DNA from: DASVWH01 sp036389715 | Lineage (GTDB): Bacteria; Acidobacteriota; Blastocatellia; Pyrinomonadales; Pyrinomonadaceae | Direction of reading: 5' to 3' | DNA length: 57,506 nt | NCBI GenBank assembly: GCA_036389715.1 | Contig: DASVWH010000122.1 | Span: 1 to 57,506 of the forward strand | In this document: in pieces, positions 34,982 to 43,169 of the stretch | Position numbering within the stretch: the stretch's first letter is position 1 | Layout of the letters: every line of letters starts with the position of its first letter | Notes under the pieces: generated by a model | What the model saw: the letters and a program-made list of their open reading frames with translations, nothing else | Databases searched by the model: none | Told to the model about the DNA's origin: nothing | Program-made: the position numbers and the translations under genes

Positions 34982-35008
34982 TCGCGGGGAAGCCTCCTTC
35001 TCGTCGGT

Positions 35009-35251
35009 ATGGAAATCAGCCTTCTGCTCACGCTCGATCTACGCGAACAGGCGGCGCTGCAAGCGGCGCTGGTGACGCACGGCGCGCCCGATTGCCTGGT
35101 CATGCTGGCCCTGACGGGGGCGTGCCGCATCAGCACCCTCGACGAGGCGCGCAGGCTCCGTGCCTGGCTCGCGGAGGCGCGCGCCGCCGGGGAAACCGAC
35201 TTCGTCTCGCTCAATACCATCGAGCGCGCGCTTGTCCGCTTCGGCGTTTGA
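35009..35251 (+). CDS. Small protein of unknown function upstream of the LarA-like gene
   Basis: 80 residues with strongly G/C-biased third positions and a start at an ATG 27 bases after the GNAT stop, though the ribosome site is weak. It is mainly helical by composition (Ala/Leu/Arg-rich, LDEARRLRAWLAEARAAGE) with one Cys pair region (APDCLVML, TGAC). I recognise no family. Its stop codon lies within the first copy of a 15-base tandem duplication that precedes the LarA-like start. The context (same direction, tight spacing) suggests co-transcription with the LarA-like gene. Confidence 0.65.
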   Translation: MEISLLLTLDLREQAALQAALVTHGAPDCLVMLALTGACRISTLDEARRLRAWLAEARAAGETDFVSLNTIERALVRFGV

Positions 35252-35269
35252 ATGTTCGGCGTTTGAATG
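35240..35269 (+). repeat. 15-base perfect tandem duplication before the LarA-like gene
   Basis: TTCGGCGTTTGAATG is repeated immediately (35240-35254, 35255-35269). The first copy contains the last codons and stop of the 80-residue gene; the second forms nearly the entire spacer to the next ATG at 35272. Confidence 0.85.
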
Positions 35270-35271
35270 TT

Positions 35272-36537
35272 ATGGCTGAGATCGAATTAGGGTACGGGCG
35301 CGGCGCTCAGACTTTCGTGTATGACGAGGCGCGTTTTCGTCTCCCGGCGGGCGAGACGCGCGAAGAGAAGCCGCTCTCGGATGTCGAACTCGGGGCGGCG
35401 ATAGACGCGCCGGTCGCGTCGCCTCCGCTGGCAGAGCTAATCTCGCCGGGCGAAAGCGTGCTTATCGTCGTCTCCGATGCGACTCGTGCGAGCGCCAGCG
35501 CGCAGGTCGTCAACCTGCTCGTCCGGCGGCTGATAGAGCTTGGCGTCAGCCCGCCCGACATCAACATCATCTTCGCTGGCGGCATTCATCGCCCCGTCAC
35601 GCTTGCCGAGAAGCGCGAGCTGCTGACGCCCTTCATCGTCCAGAGAATCAAGACGCTCGACCATGACGCCGGGGACTCCTCGCGCATGCTCAACCTCGGC
35701 GTGACGGAACGCGGCACGCCCATCGAGCTTAACCGCGCGCTCCGCGAGCACACGCATGTCATCCTCACGGGCGGCATCGGCTTTCATTACTTCGCGGGCT
35801 TTACGGGCGGGCGCAAGTCCGTCTGCCCCGGACTGGCTTCGGCGCGGACCATCGAGGCGACACACATGCTGGCGCTGGATTTCGAGCGGGGCGGGCGGCG
35901 CGAGGGCGTCGGTGCGGGACTGCTCGAAGGCAATGCCGTCCACGAAGAGTGCGAGCGGATAGCGGCCGAGGCCGCGCCGTCGTTTCTGATTAACGCGGTG
36001 GTGGACGGGCGCGGGCGCGCCGTTCGCGTCTACGCAGGGGACTGGCGCGCGGCCCACCGCCGGGCCTGCGTCGAATACATGGAGGCACATTGCGTGAGGC
36101 TCGATGGCGCGCGCGAGCTGGTCATCGCGGGCTGCGGCGGCTCGCCCTGGGACCTCAATCTCATCCAGGCGCACAAGGCTCTGGAGATGGCCGCGCACGC
36201 CTGCCGCGAGGGCGGGACGATCATCCTGCTCGCCGAATGCACGGACGGCCTGGGGCGACCGGATTTCCTCAAGTGGTTTGACGAGAAGGACTCGCGCGCG
36301 CTGGAACAGCGCCTGCGCGGGCAGTACGAAGTGAGCGGGCAGACTGCCTGGTCGCTGCTCGTCAAGGCGGAGAAATACCGCGTGCATCTGGTCTCCGCGC
36401 TGGCGGACGCGGACGTGCGGCGGATGCGCATGATTCCCGCGCGGACGATTGAGCAGGCCCTTGCAGAGGCGGGCACGAGCGCCGACGGCTACATCCTCCC
36501 GCGCGGCGCTTCTCTCCTGCCGGTCGTCTCCGCTTAA
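35272..36537 (+). CDS. LarA-like nickel-pincer racemase/epimerase
   Basis: 421 residues from the ATG at 35272. The LarA family uses a nickel pincer nucleotide to racemise or epimerise alpha-hydroxyacids such as lactate. By eye the known functional residues are present in register: Asp69 and Arg72 (VSDATR), His106 (GGIHRP), His172 (GFHYFAGF), Lys182 (GGRKSVCPG, the cofactor-tethering Lys) and His198 (EATH). The numbering is two to three lower than in the Lactiplantibacillus enzyme. No LarB, LarC or LarE homologue is in the window, so cofactor genes must be elsewhere if the protein is active. The hydroxyacid substrate is unknown. Confidence 0.9.
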   Translation: MAEIELGYGRGAQTFVYDEARFRLPAGETREEKPLSDVELGAAIDAPVASPPLAELISPGESVLIVVSDATRASASAQVVNLLVRRLIELGVSPPDINIIFAGGIHRPVTLAEKRELLTPFIVQRIKTLDHDAGDSSRMLNLGVTERGTPIELNRALREHTHVILTGGIGFHYFAGFTGGRKSVCPGLASARTIEATHMLALDFERGGRREGVGAGLLEGNAVHEECERIAAEAAPSFLINAVVDGRGRAVRVYAGDWRAAHRRACVEYMEAHCVRLDGARELVIAGCGGSPWDLNLIQAHKALEMAAHACREGGTIILLAECTDGLGRPDFLKWFDEKDSRALEQRLRGQYEVSGQTAWSLLVKAEKYRVHLVSALADADVRRMRMIPARTIEQALAEAGTSADGYILPRGASLLPVVSA

Positions 36538-36723
36538 GGCTTCGTCGCCCGGCTGTGTTGCTCGCGGACGTGGTCCGGCACTACAATCCAGGCCGCTTCG
36601 CGGGAACGGGATTCGAGAGGACACCGGGGTTCCGTAGGCAGGCCAGCGCCGCGAGTGAATTGCGGCCCGTGCGTGCGTCGGCGCAAGAAGCGCGGCAGAC
36701 CATCTGAATGAGGAGAATCAAGC

Positions 36724-37353
36724 GTGAGAATAAGAATCATGGCAATGTGTGCGGCGCTCGTCGCGTCTGGGGCGCTGGGCGTCCGCGCACAGCAGGCGCA
36801 GCAGCCGTCCGGGCAGGGCGGCGCGGGTGAACAGCGGACACCGCTGGCAGAGCAGCCCGTCGCTTTAGACGCGGCGGGACAGGCGGCGCTCGCCGGGAGG
36901 CTGCTGACAACCGCGCTCGGCGGCACTCCCGACGCGCCCGTCAGGAATGTTCGCTTCGTAGTCGAGAATCGCAGCGCCGTTTTCTACACCTACGTCACCG
37001 GGAGCGTGACGTTTTATAACGAGGCGGGCGTGCGCTGCGGCGAGGGGCTGTTTACGCTGAACTCGCTGGCGGCGGGCGAGTCTGCGGAGACGGACGCGCC
37101 GGGCCTGCGCCTGACATGCTCGCCCGCCAGCTGGCGGCTCGTGGCCAATAACCTGCTCACGCGGTCGAGCGACGTGTCGCGGCCCGTCGAGCAAACGGCA
37201 GGGGCGCAGACAACAGCGCCCGCCGCTGCGCCCGTCATGCAAATGCTGGAAATCGAAGTTGACGGCCGCGTCTATAGCGCGCCGCTCGGCAGCACGCTGG
37301 AAATTCCTGTCAGAAGGCGGCAGGTTAAGATTACAGTCCGCGCCGCCCCTTGA
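36724..37353 (+). CDS. Secreted protein of unknown function
   Basis: 209 residues from a GTG at 36724 (AGGAG upstream); an ATG five codons on is an alternative. A signal peptide (about 5-22, ending GVRAQQ) leads to a Gln-rich linker and a beta-rich domain (about 70-140; VRFVVENRSAVFYTYVTGSVTFYNEAGVRCGEG) with two Cys likely to form a disulfide. A short C-terminal beta segment (MLEIEVDGRVYSAPLGSTLEI) follows a Thr/Ala-rich linker. The first domain looks like an immunoglobulin-like FxLYG or DUF-type fold. No family was recognised. Confidence 0.75.
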   Translation: MRIRIMAMCAALVASGALGVRAQQAQQPSGQGGAGEQRTPLAEQPVALDAAGQAALAGRLLTTALGGTPDAPVRNVRFVVENRSAVFYTYVTGSVTFYNEAGVRCGEGLFTLNSLAAGESAETDAPGLRLTCSPASWRLVANNLLTRSSDVSRPVEQTAGAQTTAPAAAPVMQMLEIEVDGRVYSAPLGSTLEIPVRRRQVKITVRAAP

Positions 37354-37503
37354 GACTCGGCGTTCATGAGTCGGCCGCGCCGCGGCCTTGCGGGCGAAGC
37401 ATGACTGGGATAAAACTCTGGCTCGAACCCCGCGGCCCTTTTACCCTGGCCGCTAAAACCCCCTGAAGTTTATTCACTTCCGCTTGAAGGAAAGGAAAGC
37501 GTT

Positions 37504-37653
37504 ATGGCAGACGAGAAGAAAGACAATCAATGCGCGCACCCGGCATGTAGTTGCAGCGCATCCGGCGATAGTAAGTATTGCAGCGAATATTGCAGGGATG
37601 CGGGCGACCTAACGGAGATCGGCTGTAACTGCCAGCATCCGGGCTGCTCCTGA
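37504..37653 (+). CDS. Bacterial metallothionein (SmtA/BmtA-like)
   Basis: 49 residues. The ATG at 37504 follows GGAAAGGAAAG. There are eight Cys (10, 15, 17, 26, 30, 41, 43, 48) and two His, and the layout matches SmtA in three blocks: CAHPACSC, YCSEYCRDAG and GCNCQHPGCS. The family binds zinc, cadmium or copper in a cytosolic cluster with a zinc-finger-like core. It has one Cys fewer than Synechococcus SmtA and ends at Ser rather than Cys. A long perfect hairpin follows 22 bases after the stop codon. I found no ArsR/SmtB-type regulator beside it. Confidence 0.88.
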   Translation: MADEKKDNQCAHPACSCSASGDSKYCSEYCRDAGDLTEIGCNCQHPGCS

Positions 37654-38061
37654 AAAGAGGCCCGGCCATCACATAGACTGAGAAGCTCAGGCAAGGCCCA
37701 GCTTGCGGGCCTTGCCTGAGCTTCTCAGTCTTTACCAGGCCGCCGTTAAGGCCGCCTGCACCCTTCCCGCCCCTGACCCCTCCCGTTTGCCGGTTCAAGC
37801 GGCCATCAACTCCTTACACTGAAATTGCAATTAACTTGCAATCAAATCAGCTTGTTGACTATTGCAACATGACGCGGGCTTTCGCACATCCATGCAAGGA
37901 CATCCCGGTTAAGACCGGCGTTCGCTTCGACCGGAGCAGGCAAAGCGGCTTCGCCGTCGGGCGAACCCTGACAGTTGCTTAAAAGTTTTCCAGGTACCCG
38001 GCAATTCGTAATCTTGCATCCGCCTGACCCGACGGGCGAGAAAAAAGGTGAGGGTGAAAAT
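37654..38061. other. Spacer with long hairpin and TTGCAA-type repeats
   Basis: About 400 bases. The left part holds the 25-base-pair hairpin (37675-37731). The right part has TTGCAA three times (around 37825, 37839 and 37863) in AT-rich DNA before the secreted-protein gene at 38062, possibly part of its promoter or an operator. No gene is visible. Confidence 0.55.
37675..37734 (+). terminator. Perfect 25-base-pair hairpin after the metallothionein gene
   Basis: The arm at 37675-37699 is exactly complementary to 37707-37731, with loop AGCTTGC, followed by TTACC. The stem is unusually long and perfect. The T tract is short, so it may act as a terminator, as an mRNA-stabilising 3' structure, or both. 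Confidence 0.75.
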
Positions 38062-38847
38062 ATGAGAAGATTTGTTCTAACGCTCAGTCTGGCAATCGCT
38101 TGCGGCGGCGCTGTCTTTGCGCAGGAGCAGGGCACGAGGGCGTCTGCGAGCGCCAGCAGCACGACTTCCGCAGCGGCTAACGGCAAAGCCGTCAATCTCC
38201 AGTCAGGCACGCGTCTCGCCGGACAGCTTCAGAATACTTTAGACGTGCGCAGGGCCAGGGTCGGCGACCAGGTCGTCCTGAAGACCACCGAAGCCATCCG
38301 GGCCAACGGGCGCACGGTGGTCAATAAGGGCGCGCGGCTCATCGGTCACGTCAGCGAAGTCAGCCGCAGCGAACGGGGCCGCGGCGAATCCAGGCTCGGG
38401 CTGGTTTTCGACCGGCTCGAAAGCGGTTCATTAGAGACGCCCATCAACGCGACCATCACGTCCGTCACGCAGGTTGCCTCGCGCACGCGGGTAGGCGATG
38501 ACGGTCTCGGCTCCGACGCGAGGGCGCGTTCGAGCAGCTCTTCGCGCTCTTCGTCGCGGCAGGGCTCGAATAACGGCGGACTGCTCGGCGGCGTGGCCGG
38601 AACGGTCGGCGGCGTGCTCGACACGGCGGGCAGCACCGTCGGCAGCGCGGCCGGGGCGGCCGGTGAAACCGTCGGCGACGTTTCACGCGCGGCGGGCGGC
38701 ATTCGTATCTCGCAGTCAACGAGCGCCTCGGCCGAAGGCGGCTCGACGCTCTCCCTGACGGGCGACAATCTCCGCCTGGAGAAGGGCACGTCGTTTCGCC
38801 TGACGCTCAACCAGGCGGCGAGCGTCGGCGGCAGAGACGATCAATAA
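38062..38847 (+). CDS. Secreted Ser/Gly-rich protein of unknown function
   Basis: 261 residues from the ATG at 38062 (AGGTGAGGGTG upstream). A signal peptide (about 1-20, ending AVFAQE) is followed by a domain of about 100 residues (VNLQSGTRLAGQLQNTLDVRRARVGDQVVLKTTEAI...GHVSEVSRS) and a long Ser/Arg/Gly-rich stretch with glycine-zipper-like repeats (GGLLGGVAGTVGGVLDTAGSTVGSAAGAAGETVG). The first domain looks like the beta-barrel found in TrbI/VirB10-like or SAF-type proteins, but I cannot be sure. It probably acts in the periplasm or outer membrane. The family is unknown. Confidence 0.75.
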   Translation: MRRFVLTLSLAIACGGAVFAQEQGTRASASASSTTSAAANGKAVNLQSGTRLAGQLQNTLDVRRARVGDQVVLKTTEAIRANGRTVVNKGARLIGHVSEVSRSERGRGESRLGLVFDRLESGSLETPINATITSVTQVASRTRVGDDGLGSDARARSSSSSRSSSRQGSNNGGLLGGVAGTVGGVLDTAGSTVGSAAGAAGETVGDVSRAAGGIRISQSTSASAEGGSTLSLTGDNLRLEKGTSFRLTLNQAASVGGRDDQ

Positions 38848-38876
38848 GCTCCTTCCCCGGCGTGGGGCGATTCTCT

Positions 38877-38918
38877 AAGGCGGCGGTGTGATTCATCTCG
38901 CACCGGCCGCCTTTCCCT
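38877..38918 (+). terminator. Rho-independent terminator with one bulge
   Basis: AAGGCGGCGGTG (38877-38888) pairs with CACCGGCCGCCTT (38901-38913) with one extra G, followed by TCCCTTTCT. Confidence 0.65.
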
Positions 38919-39054
38919 TTCTCCGCAAGGCGCTTTCAATCCCCGAAGCGGCTCAGGGCCGCGCGAGCTGTTGAAGTGGGCCCGGGCCGCGCTGACGAAT
39001 TGATGAGTTGGACATCGCCGCGTTAAAGTAATTACCGGGGATCGCACGAAAAGC

Positions 39055-40557
39055 ATGAGCCGCTCAATCGAAATCATTCATCAGACGAGGCGCGCGCAGA
39101 CGGCTGCATCGGAGCCGCGTGTACTGGCACGCCTCTGCGAGATTGTCGGAGCCGAGCACGTCCTGGTTGACGCGGACAAGGTGGAGCCGTATTCGCAGGA
39201 TGCCGTCAGGGAGAAGTTTCCGCCGGAGGCCGTCCTGCTGCCGCGCACCGCGACCGAGATAGCCGCGATTCTCAAACTCGCCAACGAGGCGCGTTTTCCG
39301 GTCACGGCGCGCGGCGGCGGCGTCGGCTACACGGGCGGCGCTGTTCCCATAGAGGGCGGAATAGTTATCGGGACGGACCGGATGAACCGCATCCGGGAGA
39401 TTAACGCGGACGATCTCTACGCCGTTGCGGAGCCGGGCGTCACCACTTACGCGCTGCAACAGGCGGTCGAAGCCCTGGGGCTCTTCTACCCGCCCGACCC
39501 TGCCTCCTACAAAGAGTCTTTCATCGGTGGCAACATCGCGGAGAACGCGGGCGGCATGCGCTCGGTCAAGTACGGCGTGACCAAGCACTACGTGCTCGGG
39601 TTGGAGGTCGTGACGCCGACCGGCGAGATTATCAGGACCGGCGGCAGGACCAGCAAGAACGTCGTCGGCTTTGACCTGACGAGCCTCATCTGCGGCTCGG
39701 AAGGGATGCTCGGCATTATCACGGAAGCGACGCTCAGGCTAATCCCGCTGCCGGAAGCGACGCGCACGGTCCGCGCCACGTTTCGCACGATGCGCGAGGC
39801 CTGCGCCTGCGTCGCGCGCTTCTCGCGCGCTCGACTGATTCCGGTAGCCATAGAGGTGCTCGACCGCAACGCCATCAGGGCCGTCGAGTCGCAGTACGCC
39901 TTCGGGCTCGGAACGGAGGCGGGCGCGCTCCTGCTCGTCGCCGTTGACGGCTCGGCCCAGGAGGTCGAGCGGACTTCGCTGATGGTCGAAGAGGTGCTCC
40001 GTGAGGGCGGCGGCTACGAGCTGATTCGCTCTGCGACGCGCGAAGAGGAGGACCGCCTCTGGGATGTGCGGCGCGCACTCTCGCCCGCCGTCCGCAAGTT
40101 CGGGACGCTCAAGCTCAACGAGGATGTCGTCGTGCCGCGTTCGCGCGTCCCCGAACTCGTCGAGCGCATCGAGGAGATAGGCATCCGTCAACGCACCTTC
40201 GTCGTCAATTTCGGCCACGCGGGCGACGGGAATATTCACGTCAACTTCATGTGCGACCGCGAAGACCCGCAGGCGGTTGCACGCGCGCGCGAGGCCGTTC
40301 GCGAGACCTTCGCCGTGGCCATCGAACTCGGCGGCACGATCAGCGGCGAGCACGGCATCGGCTACGTCAAAGCCCCTTATCTGGGGATGGCCATCATGGC
40401 CGAGACCATCGAGACGATGAAGCAGATCAAGCGCGCGCTCGACCCGCTCGGCATTCTCAATCCCGGTAAGGTCTTCTCGGCGGACGCCGGGCCGCAGGCG
40501 GGGGGAGCCCAAAACGGGTTGCAGCAAGAGGCGCACACGACACGCACGCCCGTCTGA
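39055..40557 (+). CDS. GlcD-like FAD-linked oxidase (glycolate/lactate type)
   Basis: 500 residues. It should oxidise an alpha-hydroxyacid, passing electrons to FAD and then to a partner or the quinone pool. The FAD-binding PCMH domain (about 55-235; VLLPRTATEIAAIL, GGGVGYTGGA, IGGNIAENAGGMRSVKYG) is followed by the C-terminal domain with FGHAGDGNIHVNFM and GGTISGEHGIGYVKAPYL, both diagnostic. GlcE and GlcF genes are not next to it. The LarA-like gene 2.5 kb upstream also acts on hydroxyacids, which hints at related substrates. Confidence 0.92.
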   Translation: MSRSIEIIHQTRRAQTAASEPRVLARLCEIVGAEHVLVDADKVEPYSQDAVREKFPPEAVLLPRTATEIAAILKLANEARFPVTARGGGVGYTGGAVPIEGGIVIGTDRMNRIREINADDLYAVAEPGVTTYALQQAVEALGLFYPPDPASYKESFIGGNIAENAGGMRSVKYGVTKHYVLGLEVVTPTGEIIRTGGRTSKNVVGFDLTSLICGSEGMLGIITEATLRLIPLPEATRTVRATFRTMREACACVARFSRARLIPVAIEVLDRNAIRAVESQYAFGLGTEAGALLLVAVDGSAQEVERTSLMVEEVLREGGGYELIRSATREEEDRLWDVRRALSPAVRKFGTLKLNEDVVVPRSRVPELVERIEEIGIRQRTFVVNFGHAGDGNIHVNFMCDREDPQAVARAREAVRETFAVAIELGGTISGEHGIGYVKAPYLGMAIMAETIETMKQIKRALDPLGILNPGKVFSADAGPQAGGAQNGLQQEAHTTRTPV

Positions 40558-40578
40558 GCCGGGCGCAGAACGCGACGC

Positions 40579-41181
40579 ATGATGATTTCGACGCTGATAG
40601 AGATTCAACGATTGAAGCGGTTGGAGCGCACGGGCTGGATGCTGCGCGGCATCGCGCAGGGCGCTGAGTCGGTCGCCTCTCACTCTTACGGCGTGGCGGT
40701 CGCGGCGATGCTGCTGGCCGACGAAGTACGTGCGCGCGGCGTTGCCGTCGAGATGGAGCGTGTGCTGAGAATGGCGCTCCTGCATGATTGGGCCGAAGTG
40801 CGCCTGGGCGACCTGCCGCGCACGGCCGCCGCCTATTTCGGCCCGGAGGCCAGGGGCTGCGCCGAGCGTGCGGCCTTCAAGGAGATAGTGGGCGGACTTG
40901 GCGAAGCGAGCGCCGCGAGCTACGGCGAGCTGCACGAGGATTATGAGGAGCGCGCAAGTCTGGAGGCGCGGCTCGTCAAGGCTGCGGACGTGATTGACCT
41001 GCTGGTCCAGGTGCTGGCGTTCGAGCGCGCGGGCGTGCGTGGGTTGGACGAGTTCTGGGACGATCTGGACGGTCGGGGTTTTCGTCTCGACGGCGTCGCC
41101 GGAGAGGTCGTCAATGAAGCGTTGCAGCAACTGGCGGCGGCCCGGCGCGAGGTCTTTGCGCAAACGGATGGCGGCCTCTGA
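40579..41181 (+). CDS. HD-domain hydrolase, YfbR/HDDC2-like 5'-deoxynucleotidase
   Basis: 200 residues. The HD motifs are in order: His in ESVASHSYGVAVAA, His-Asp in ALLHDWAEVRLGDLPR, and Asp in LVKAADVIDLLVQ. This layout and length fit YfbR-like enzymes that dephosphorylate deoxynucleoside 5'-monophosphates. Two adjacent ATGs open the frame. It starts 21 bases after the GlcD-like gene, so co-transcription is likely, but the functional link is not obvious. Confidence 0.88.
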   Translation: MMISTLIEIQRLKRLERTGWMLRGIAQGAESVASHSYGVAVAAMLLADEVRARGVAVEMERVLRMALLHDWAEVRLGDLPRTAAAYFGPEARGCAERAAFKEIVGGLGEASAASYGELHEDYEERASLEARLVKAADVIDLLVQVLAFERAGVRGLDEFWDDLDGRGFRLDGVAGEVVNEALQQLAAARREVFAQTDGGL

Positions 41182-41221
41182 GCGGGCCGGGGATGTTTTA
41201 GTGCGGAGCAGGGATGTTTAA

Positions 41222-41896
41222 GTGAAGGTTTATCTGTTGAGCATTAACGAGGAGCGATGCCTATTCTATTCGGAGGGCCCGGAGGCGGTTGCCGCAGCCG
41301 AGCCGGTCGCGGCGCGCGCGGGGCTGCGCGGCTGGGTCGAGCGCAAGTATAAGAGCTTGCAGGTGCTCCTGACCGAATCGGAGGAGGGCCTGGGGCTGCG
41401 CATGCGCCGCGCCTGGGAGTGGTTGCAGAAGCGCACGGGCGCGGACGAGCCTTTGCTGAGGTCTTTGCGCGGCGCTGTCTCTGTGACGCTCTATCACCCG
41501 CCCGCCTTCGGGGAAGAGGAGGCGCGCAAGCTCTGGCAGGACTATCTCAAGAGCCGCCAGGGACGGCACACCTTCTGGTTCGTCGTCGACGCGCTGACCT
41601 CGCCGCTGACGCTCATCTTCGCGCCGCTGCCGGGGCCCAACATCATCGGCTACTGGTTCGTTTATCGCTCGGTCTGCCACCTGCTGGCACGCCTCGGCGC
41701 GCGCCGCGCCAGGTGCGGCGAGATCGAGACGACGTTTCTTCCGGCGCTGGCGCTCGACGGCTCCTTCAGCGTTGCGGACGAAGAGCGGATTGCCGGGCTC
41801 GAAGCGAGTTTCGGTTTACAGGGCCTGGCGCTCTTTATCAAACGCTCGGCAAAGGAGCAGCGCCGGACGCGCGGGACGACGCTCGCCGTCTCCTGA
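41222..41896 (+). CDS. Possible K+/H+-exchange-related (Mit_KHE1-like) protein
   Basis: 224 residues from a GTG at 41222, 40 bases after the previous gene, with AGCAGGGA upstream. The central part has a conserved-looking RHTFWFVVDALTSPLTLIFAPLPGPNIIGYWFVYRS, amphipathic rather than clearly transmembrane, followed by a Cys. This resembles proteins annotated as mitochondrial K+-H+ exchange-related in bacteria, but I am working from memory of that family. Direct transport activity is not implied. The gene may share a transcript with the two preceding ones. Confidence 0.6.
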   Translation: MKVYLLSINEERCLFYSEGPEAVAAAEPVAARAGLRGWVERKYKSLQVLLTESEEGLGLRMRRAWEWLQKRTGADEPLLRSLRGAVSVTLYHPPAFGEEEARKLWQDYLKSRQGRHTFWFVVDALTSPLTLIFAPLPGPNIIGYWFVYRSVCHLLARLGARRARCGEIETTFLPALALDGSFSVADEERIAGLEASFGLQGLALFIKRSAKEQRRTRGTTLAVS

Positions 41897-41905
41897 AAAG
41901 CTCCC

Positions 41906-41939
41906 CGGCCGACGGCCCCGCGAGGGCGCGAGTCGGCCG
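41906..41939 (+). terminator. Weak hairpin after the KHE-like gene
   Basis: CGGCCGAC (41906-41913) pairs with GTCGGCCG (41932-41939) with an 18-base loop; no clear T tract follows. It is a possible Rho-dependent or weak stop signal. Confidence 0.35.
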
Positions 41940-42056
41940 CCCGCTTTGAAGCCCCGTGCCTTCGTTGACAACGCCGAACCTCTTTGCTAGCGTGCTCTGA
42001 TTATTAACCATGAGCGCAGACAATTTAAGCCTATCGGATGGTCGCAATTTTTGTTG

Positions 42057-43109
42057 ATGCTTAACCGATCTCTTTTGCCACGCAGGTCACTTTTGCGCTT
42101 GACGGCCCTGGCGGCGCTCGTCCTCGGCCTCCTGACGATGATCGGGTGCTCCAGCCTCTTCGGCGTCAAGCGGAAGGTCGAAGTGCCGCTGCTCCTGACG
42201 CCCCTCTCCGATGCCAACAGCGCGCAGCTCATCGCCGAGGTCAATCGCCTGGCGGGGGTGCGTTCGCTGCGGGGCAAGATTGACATCCAGATTCAGGACA
42301 CCTCGTTTGCCGAGTCGGGCCTTGCGGAAAAATACAGGACCGCCGACGGGACCGTGTACCTGCAACGCCCCGGCCAGATTTATCTGAAGATTCAAGCGCC
42401 CTTTGTCGGGACGAACATCGCCGAGATGACTTCGGACGGCGAGCATTTCCGCGTCGCCGTGCTACAGGGCGAGGAGAAGTATCGCCGCTTCGTGCGCGGG
42501 ACCAACAATGCGGTCTATCCGAAGCTCGAAGTGGAACCGGTCGAGCGCGGCGGCAAAAAGAGCAAGGGAATGAATGACGAGCGGACGGTCAGCGTCCTCT
42601 CCAACCTCCGCCCGCAGCACTTCACAGAGGCGCTGCTCATTCGCCCCATCCTGCAACGGACCGAATCCGGCATGGTTTACGCCCAGAGCGAGTTTTACCA
42701 GGAAGAGGCCGACACGCGCCCGCGCGCGCGCAAGGGCGACCGCGTCGTGCGCGGCTATTTCCTGCTCGACGAGCTTGCGCCGGGCGGCGAAACCGGGGGC
42801 CACCTGGTGCGCCGCTTCTGGTTCGACCGCGTCGGCGGCATCCGTCTGGCGCGCGTCCAGACCTTCGACAACCAAGGCATGCTCGTCACGGACGTTTCAT
42901 ATATGGAGCCGAAGAACTTCGGTGAAGAGGGCCGCTTCCTGCTGCCCTCGCGCGTGGAGCTGACGCGCCCGCACGACCGCTACAAGCTGAGCGTCACTTA
43001 CCAATCGCCTCAAGAGGTCGTCGTTGACCGCGAATACCCGCCCGACATCTTCGTGCTCGAAAACAAATCGCAGTTGCCCGAAATGGACCTGGACAAACGC
43101 AAAGAGTAG
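42057..43109 (+). CDS. LolB/LolA-fold lipoprotein (DUF4292-like)
   Basis: 350 residues from the ATG at 42057. A signal peptide ends in a lipobox (LLTMIGCSS), so the protein should be a lipoprotein. The mature part has features of the LolA/LolB beta-half-barrel (VRSLRGKIDIQIQD, ADGTVYLQRPGQIYLKIQAPFVGTNIAEMTSDGEHF) and extends much further than E. coli LolB. The C-terminal part (VRRFWFDRVGGIRLARVQTF) is also beta-rich. It is followed after 60 bases by an ABC permease and LolD-like ATPase, and then a LolA-like gene, so a role in lipoprotein reception or transfer is likely. Confidence 0.8.
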   Translation: MLNRSLLPRRSLLRLTALAALVLGLLTMIGCSSLFGVKRKVEVPLLLTPLSDANSAQLIAEVNRLAGVRSLRGKIDIQIQDTSFAESGLAEKYRTADGTVYLQRPGQIYLKIQAPFVGTNIAEMTSDGEHFRVAVLQGEEKYRRFVRGTNNAVYPKLEVEPVERGGKKSKGMNDERTVSVLSNLRPQHFTEALLIRPILQRTESGMVYAQSEFYQEEADTRPRARKGDRVVRGYFLLDELAPGGETGGHLVRRFWFDRVGGIRLARVQTFDNQGMLVTDVSYMEPKNFGEEGRFLLPSRVELTRPHDRYKLSVTYQSPQEVVVDREYPPDIFVLENKSQLPEMDLDKRKE

Positions 43110-43169
43110 AGGCCGGACGCCGCGTGTCAATCCCGGATACGGGGCGTCCGTCATTCAAGCCGCGGCCTT

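Noticed and set aside
35437..36624. 395-codon frame antisense to the LarA-like gene
   Set aside because: Shadow frame; the sense frame has all cofactor residues in register.
37400..37460. tRNA-like T-arm (GGCTCGAACCCC)
   Set aside because: No matching acceptor, D-arm or anticodon arm could be folded around it.
39739..41163. 474-codon frame antisense to the GlcD-like and HD genes
   Set aside because: It spans two well-supported sense genes and has no motifs.
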